64,000 bases of DNA from Rathayibacter iranicus NCPPB 2253 = VKM Ac-1602 (GTDB lineage: Bacteria > Actinomycetota > Actinomycetes > Actinomycetales > Microbacteriaceae), in assembly GCF_003149025.1 (NCBI RefSeq), contig NZ_QGDV01000013.1, positions 24,089-88,088 on the forward strand, in the 5' to 3' direction. The notes beneath the pieces were generated by a model. That model worked only from the letters and a program-made list of their open reading frames with translations, did no database searches and was not told the origin of the DNA. Both the position numbers and the translations under genes were made by a program. The stretch's first letter is position 1; each line of letters begins with the position of its first letter. Of this stretch, positions 60,302 through 64,000 are shown in pieces.

Positions 60302-61356
60302 GAGAGCCCCGCAGCCCGGTCGATGCGGTCGGCGAGCGCGGCGCCCGCGGTGCGAGCGAAGCTTGCCGTGAGGTGGTCGTCGTCGCGGTAGACGACGACC
60401 CCGCCAATGACGGAGTGGCAGGTCGCGGCGTCGCAGAAGAGATCCGTCGTGTCGATCAGCGGGAGACCGAGTCTCGCGGCGATCCGCTGGGACTCGTGGT
60501 CGTCGAGGGGCGCGTCCTTCCCGCGGGAGACGGAGCAGGGGTCACTCCGCGCGCCGGCGGAGACGGTCGACGCTAGACAGCGCGGGACATCCGACCCCGG
60601 ATTGGGCACGTCGCGGAGAATCAGCACCCGGCGGGCGGCGTCCTTCCACGACGAGATCGACGCGACGGCCGAGTCGACGACGTCCTCCGACGCGTCCGGG
60701 ACGCCGGTCCGCTCCTGCACGTAGGCGGCGGCGTGGGAGCCGTAGACCACCGTGTCGAGGTCGTCGCGATGCCGCAACTGGTCACCGACCCAGGCCGACC
60801 ACGCACTGCACGCCGACGAGACGACGGCCTGGGATGCGCGACCGCTGACATCTGACAGCAAGCAGCCGCCGTGGAAGTACACCTCGACATTCCAGTGGCG
60901 TGCGTCCGCACCCTCGAGCAGACCGTCAGCCCACATGGCCGCGTGGGAGTCGCCGACGAGCGCGATCGTCTTCGTCGCCCCCGGTGTCCTCCAGACGCAG
61001 TGCTTGTTCAGGACGTCGGTCCCGATGAGGTGGTGCGCGCATCCTCCGAGAAACGGAGGAGTGCCCTCGACCACGCCGACGTCGGCCGCCGACACGGCCG
61101 GTTCCAGGTCGCGCGGAAGCTCGAAGCGGTCGGAGCACGACTGCCCACTCATCGCACGCGCTCCCGCGCAGGGGTCGTCGGCGGCGAGCCGCGCGGAGAC
61201 GTCGGTGCGGAGGGAGGCGAGCTCGGCCTGCGAGCGCGCCAACTGCACGGCGCTCGCCAGGACACCAACGAGGGCGAGGACGGCGACCATCCGGAGCGAC
61301 CGGTCGATCGGCGAGCGGAACTTACCCAGCGGGCCGCGGGGCGGGAAGCGGTTCAT
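60298..61356 (-). CDS. SGNH-domain protein of acyltransferase operon
   Basis: 352 residues from the ATG at 61356, which overlaps the acyltransferase stop. One N-terminal membrane anchor (MVAVLALVGVLASAVQLA), then an SGNH domain: KTIALVGDSHAAMWADGLLE (Ser), VVYGSHAAAYV, and the end YRDDDHLTASFARTAGAALA (Asp-His). In many bacteria this domain is fused to the C-terminus of OafA/OatA-type acyltransferases; here the two are separate, coupled genes. It likely completes acyl transfer to an extracellular glycan. Confidence 0.85.
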   Translation of the reverse strand: MNRFPPRGPLGKFRSPIDRSLRMVAVLALVGVLASAVQLARSQAELASLRTDVSARLAADDPCAGARAMSGQSCSDRFELPRDLEPAVSAADVGVVEGTPPFLGGCAHHLIGTDVLNKHCVWRTPGATKTIALVGDSHAAMWADGLLEGADARHWNVEVYFHGGCLLSDVSGRASQAVVSSACSAWSAWVGDQLRHRDDLDTVVYGSHAAAYVQERTGVPDASEDVVDSAVASISSWKDAARRVLILRDVPNPGSDVPRCLASTVSAGARSDPCSVSRGKDAPLDDHESQRIAARLGLPLIDTTDLFCDAATCHSVIGGVVVYRDDDHLTASFARTAGAALADRIDRAAGLS

Positions 61357-62549
61357 CGTGCACCCGCCCGGAACCGGTTCTCGACCAGCCGATGCGTCAG
61401 CTCTGCAAGCATCACGGCGATGGCCAGGACAACGAGCAGGGACGCCGCGGAGAGCGGACGGGACTGCCCGGCGCCCGCAACGATCGCCGGCGCGAAGATG
61501 AGGACCGGCCAGTGCCAGAGGTAAATCGCGTATGACCGGGTCGCGACGTAGTCGATGATCGGATGCCCGCACGCGCGAGCGAGCCGGGAGCCCGCGGCGG
61601 GAGTCCCCGCCGCGATGACGAGCATCGCTCCTGCGACGGGAATGGCCGCGATCCAGCCGGGGAAGGCCAGAGCGGGAGTCACAAACACCAGGGCCGCACC
61701 GAGCAGCGCGGCGCCGACCAGCGCCAGAGGGAGTCGCGCGCGCGCCGGCGGCTGTGGGAGGAAGCAGAGGACCGCCCCGCCGAGGAACTCCCAGGCACGC
61801 ACACCCGTGTTGAAGTACGCGGCTCCGGGAGCCGTGGCCGTCAGCCAGATCGACAGGAGGAAGGAGCCGGCGGCCAGCACGAGCACCGCGGCCCTGACCC
61901 GTCGGCGATCAATCCGCAGTACGCGAGCGGCGGCGGCCACTCCCACGAGTGCCGCGGGCCAGAGCGCGTAGAACTGCTCCTCCGTCGACAGCGACCAGAA
62001 GTGTTCTAGCGCCGTGGGCGCGGCCCCGGCCGAAAGGTAGTCCACCGCCTGAAAGACCAGGGCCCAGTTCTGAACGAGAAAGATCGAGGACAACTGTTGC
62101 ACGGCGGTTCCGTCGCGGTCGATCACGGGCAGGATGATCGGGGCGAGCAGCGCGACCGTGGCGATGACCGTCAGCGCGGCCGGAAGCAGCCTGGCCGCCC
62201 GACGCAGCCAGAAGCGACGGAGCCGGATGCGGCCCGTCTCGTCGAGCTCGCGGACGAGGTGCGACGTAATCAGGAAGCCCGAGATCACGAAGAAGACGTC
62301 CACCCCGACGAAGCCGCCCGGTAGCGCAGTAGGCCAGTAGTGGTAGACGACGACGCTCGCGATGGCGAGCAACCGCAGCGCCGCGATTTCGGACCGGTGA
62401 CCGCGCGGTGCGGCGATCGATCGGGGCGAGCCCAGGGGTGCGAGCCGCCCGGGAGCGGCGGCGCGGGTCGGATGTCCGGGGGTGAGCGCCCCGCTGGCAG
62501 GCAACCCGGGAGCCGGGAGCCGTGGGGTGACGAGCGCGTGAGAAGTCAT
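61353..62549 (-). CDS. Acyltransferase family 3 (OafA/OatA-like)
   Basis: 398 residues; a Pro/Ala-rich cytoplasmic start, then about 10-11 transmembrane helices. IAALRLLAIASVVVYHYWPT contains the catalytic-type His near helix 1, and VGVDVFFVISGFLITSHLVREL with a later RFWLRRAARLLPA are signatures of Acyl_transf_3. It transfers acyl groups across the membrane to surface polysaccharide or peptidoglycan. First gene of a coupled three-gene operon with two SGNH proteins. Confidence 0.88.
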   Translation of the reverse strand: MTSHALVTPRLPAPGLPASGALTPGHPTRAAAPGRLAPLGSPRSIAAPRGHRSEIAALRLLAIASVVVYHYWPTALPGGFVGVDVFFVISGFLITSHLVRELDETGRIRLRRFWLRRAARLLPAALTVIATVALLAPIILPVIDRDGTAVQQLSSIFLVQNWALVFQAVDYLSAGAAPTALEHFWSLSTEEQFYALWPAALVGVAAAARVLRIDRRRVRAAVLVLAAGSFLLSIWLTATAPGAAYFNTGVRAWEFLGGAVLCFLPQPPARARLPLALVGAALLGAALVFVTPALAFPGWIAAIPVAGAMLVIAAGTPAAGSRLARACGHPIIDYVATRSYAIYLWHWPVLIFAPAIVAGAGQSRPLSAASLLVVLAIAVMLAELTHRLVENRFRAGAR

Positions 62550-62641
62550 GGCTTCATCGCACCAGAACGCGGCGCGGCCGTCAGTGCAGCACGGTGGACA
62601 TTCGAGGTAGTGCCCGGTCTACCGAACCGGTCGTGGTTCTG

Positions 62642-62872
62642 TCAGCGGGGAGGCTCGACATCGCGGTCGGAGGAGTCGGAGCGCCAGGAGCGGGCGGCCT
62701 GCCAGCCGGCGATAGCCAGGATGAGGACGCCGCAGAGCAGAGTCAGCAGATTCGGCACGGAGAAGCCGGTGCTCGCAACGGAATTGATTCCCGCGCCGAG
62801 CACGAACACACCGCCCAGAAGGTAGAAGATGACCCTCGTCTTCACCGCTCCACCGCTTCCGTCGACCTGCAC
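62642..62872 (-). CDS. Small two-helix membrane protein
   Basis: 76 residues in the longer form; a GTG at 62845 would give a shorter protein starting VKTRVIFYLLGGVFVLGAG. Two hydrophobic segments (VIFYLLGGVFVLGAGI and LLTLLCGVLILAIAGWQAA) and a charged tail SDSSDRDVEPPR. Typical of small actinobacterial membrane proteins. It is the last gene before the MITE-containing region. Confidence 0.55.
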   Translation of the reverse strand: MQVDGSGGAVKTRVIFYLLGGVFVLGAGINSVASTGFSVPNLLTLLCGVLILAIAGWQAARSWRSDSSDRDVEPPR

Positions 62873-62926
62873 AGGACAAACCGATTCTAGTGCGTCACCG
62901 CAAAATCGACTGCTTCGGGCGGACCG

Positions 62927-63328
62927 TCATGGAGAGAGGCTGGCTCCCGTCACCAGCAGCCCTCCGATGAGCAGGAGTATCGCTTTACATCCCTGAGTCA
63001 TCGTCGTCTCTCTTTCTCGTTGTGATGTCCAGGCACTTGATGGGCGAAGAGCGGCCGTCTCGTCCCAAAAGGCCTTGCAGGGGCCGGTGGTGGCCGAATT
63101 CGCCGATCCGATCGCTTTAAGCACTCCCGCCCACGACCTCGACGCTAGGCCTGCAAGCGCGCCCGCGACCTGAATTTGACAATTAACCATGTCATCCCGC
63201 TCCTGCGCCGTCAGGTTCGCTGAGTCCGGAGCATAAATATTCTTGCCATCGAACTGATCAACGAGGCTTATGCAAAATTCAGGGCAAGTGCCGCAAATAC
63301 GCAGGTCGGTGGGATCTTCGTTGAGCAT
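62927..63328 (-). CDS. ORF whose start lies inside a MITE
   Basis: 133 residues; the ATG at 63328 and about the first 22 codons come from the 90-bp MITE at 63263-63352. The body (NLTAQERDDMVNCQIQVAGA, then GVLKAIGSANSATTGPCKAF) looks like real protein, and the end (MTQGCKAILLLIGG, LLVTGASLSP) has a short hydrophobic helix. It may be a gene whose 5' end was replaced by the MITE, or only the last 24 codons (ATG at 63001, GAAAGAGAG upstream) may be expressed. No family recognised. Confidence 0.4.
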   Translation of the reverse strand: MLNEDPTDLRICGTCPEFCISLVDQFDGKNIYAPDSANLTAQERDDMVNCQIQVAGALAGLASRSWAGVLKAIGSANSATTGPCKAFWDETAALRPSSAWTSQRERETTMTQGCKAILLLIGGLLVTGASLSP

Positions 63329-63352
63329 TCAAGAGTATTTTACATAGGCCTC
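63263..63352. mobile_element. 90-bp MITE copy beside the WXG100 region
   Basis: It starts GAGGCTTATGCAAAATTCAG, ends ATTTTACATAGGCCTC and is exactly 90 bp; the terminal repeats match at 14 of 16 positions. The internal segment GCCGCAAATACGCAGGTCG corresponds to the family core CCACAAAACCCCTGGTCAG with substitutions. No target duplication is evident. Confidence 0.7.
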
Positions 63353-63739
63353 TGTTCCGTTCGCGATCGGGTTCTCCGAGATGCTAGGTCCTTCGCGGTC
63401 TGCGCCATTGGTGTTTTACTTCGTGCCTGGGTGGCGACGTCGTGGCGGACCTTATCCTGCGATGGCTGGGGCACTAGTTCGGGTGTCCTCTCCGGCAGCG
63501 ATCGGCGGTTGCCGTGCCTCTGGAGTCAATTGAATTTTCTGGTGGAACGCCGGGATGACGGGGAATCTGCCTGCGGCCGCCGCAGCAAGCTGTGTGCATG
63601 TAGGCGGAGCCACCGAGAGCAGCACCGCTCTGAGTCCTTGGCCGAGGTGTGGGGATGCACAGTGACGATTGCCGGGGTTCCTGTTCGTGTGTTGGCGGCG
63701 TGCTACGGTCTCGGCCAATATCACGAAGGGGAGCGTTTC
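63353..63739. other. Spacer upstream of WXG100 gene
   Basis: No gene is supported; open frames on both strands are compositionally poor. The promoter for the WXG100 gene should be in its last 100 bases. GAAGGGG before the ATG at 63740 is the ribosome binding site. Confidence 0.4.
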
Positions 63740-64000
63740 ATGGCTCAGATTAGTGTGACGCCGGAAGAGTTGAAGCAGCAGGCTCAGGTGTATACCCGCT
63801 CGAAGGAAGAGATCGAGCAGGCTCTTCAGAAGGTGAATCAGATGAATTCGATCATTGGTGAGGAGTGGAAGGGTCAGGCGTTCCAGGCGTATCTCGCGCA
63901 GTACAACCAGCTGTCTGAGAGCGTGAAGAAGTTCGAGGAGCTGTTGGTGAACATCAACGAGCAGTTGAATAAGTATGCGGACACTATCGCTGAGCGTGAT
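63740..64000 (+). CDS. WXG100-family (Esx-like) protein, cut by the window end
   Basis: The ATG at 63740 opens a frame that runs off the window after 87 codons. The sequence MAQISVTPEELKQQAQVYTR, with EEWKGQAFQAYLAQYNQLSE, has the W-x-G bend (WKG) between two amphipathic helices that defines WXG100 proteins, the small substrates of type VII secretion. Codon use is less GC-biased than in the core. A secretion locus or a toxin-chaperone pair probably continues beyond 64000. Confidence 0.88.
   Translation, partial: MAQISVTPEELKQQAQVYTRSKEEIEQALQKVNQMNSIIGEEWKGQAFQAYLAQYNQLSESVKKFEELLVNINEQLNKYADTIAERD

Noticed and set aside
63452..63724. 90-codon minus-strand frame upstream of the WXG100 gene
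   Set aside because: Poor composition, no ribosome binding site, and it would overlap the expected promoter.

Overview
High-GC actinobacterial chromosome segment. Codon use, GTG/TTG starts and gene content (DUF3073, a sterol-carrier gene beside purD, an LAxTG-type anchored nucleotidase, a WXG100 gene) point to Microbacteriaceae. A Rathayibacter/Clavibacter-like relative is plausible, but the genus cannot be fixed from the sequence alone. No rRNA, tRNA or CRISPR array was seen.

Layout. 0-3.5 kb is a decayed toxin-antitoxin cluster: hicAB behind a palindromic operator, remnants of a second hicAB, and a VbhA/Fic pair whose toxin is cut by a TAG. 3.5-6.6 kb holds a voltage-gated-type K+ channel, a membrane protein and an alditol oxidase. 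6.6-13 kb (minus strand) holds a frameshifted kynureninase, an SMP-30 lactonase, an unknown secreted protein and an APC permease. 13-16 kb is arginine catabolism (rocD, ddaH). 16-25.5 kb holds a secreted Fn3/Ig-repeat protein, a ROK sugar kinase, a GT1 plus HEAT-GT4 glycosyltransferase pair and a DUF4097-PadR operon. 25.6-33.4 kb holds a quinone-oxidoreductase-like enzyme, an OhrR-type regulator, a KimA-like permease, membrane proteins and a lipoprotein amine oxidase that looks circularly permuted. 33.5-42.1 kb holds small genes, an alpha/beta hydrolase, an FAD monooxygenase, DUF3073, a NUDIX gene, an AraC regulator, purM, a GNAT gene and purF.

42.1-49.5 kb is an accessory island. It starts directly after purF and ends at a diverged 79-bp copy of the purF 3' part. 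It contains a wrecked IS3-type element, a 401-bp deletion derivative of it, an IS5-like transposase end, copies of a 90-bp MITE family, a sigma factor divergent from a three-gene operon (Tat protein, DUF1906/peptidoglycan-binding protein, membrane protein), and a DUF4411 remnant. 49.6-62.9 kb is core-like: LysR, wall-anchored 5'-nucleotidase, purD, epimerase, SDR, a type III PKS-methyltransferase pair and an acyltransferase/SGNH operon. The end holds another MITE and a WXG100 gene that may open a type VII secretion locus beyond the window.

The most unusual observations are the permuted amine oxidase, the MITE family (one copy has an exact 3-bp target duplication and a reconstructable empty site), a 42-bp palindrome repeated almost unchanged in three intergenic spaces, a second repeat family with a conserved core of about 25 bp, and the sigma factor/DUF1906 cargo operon.
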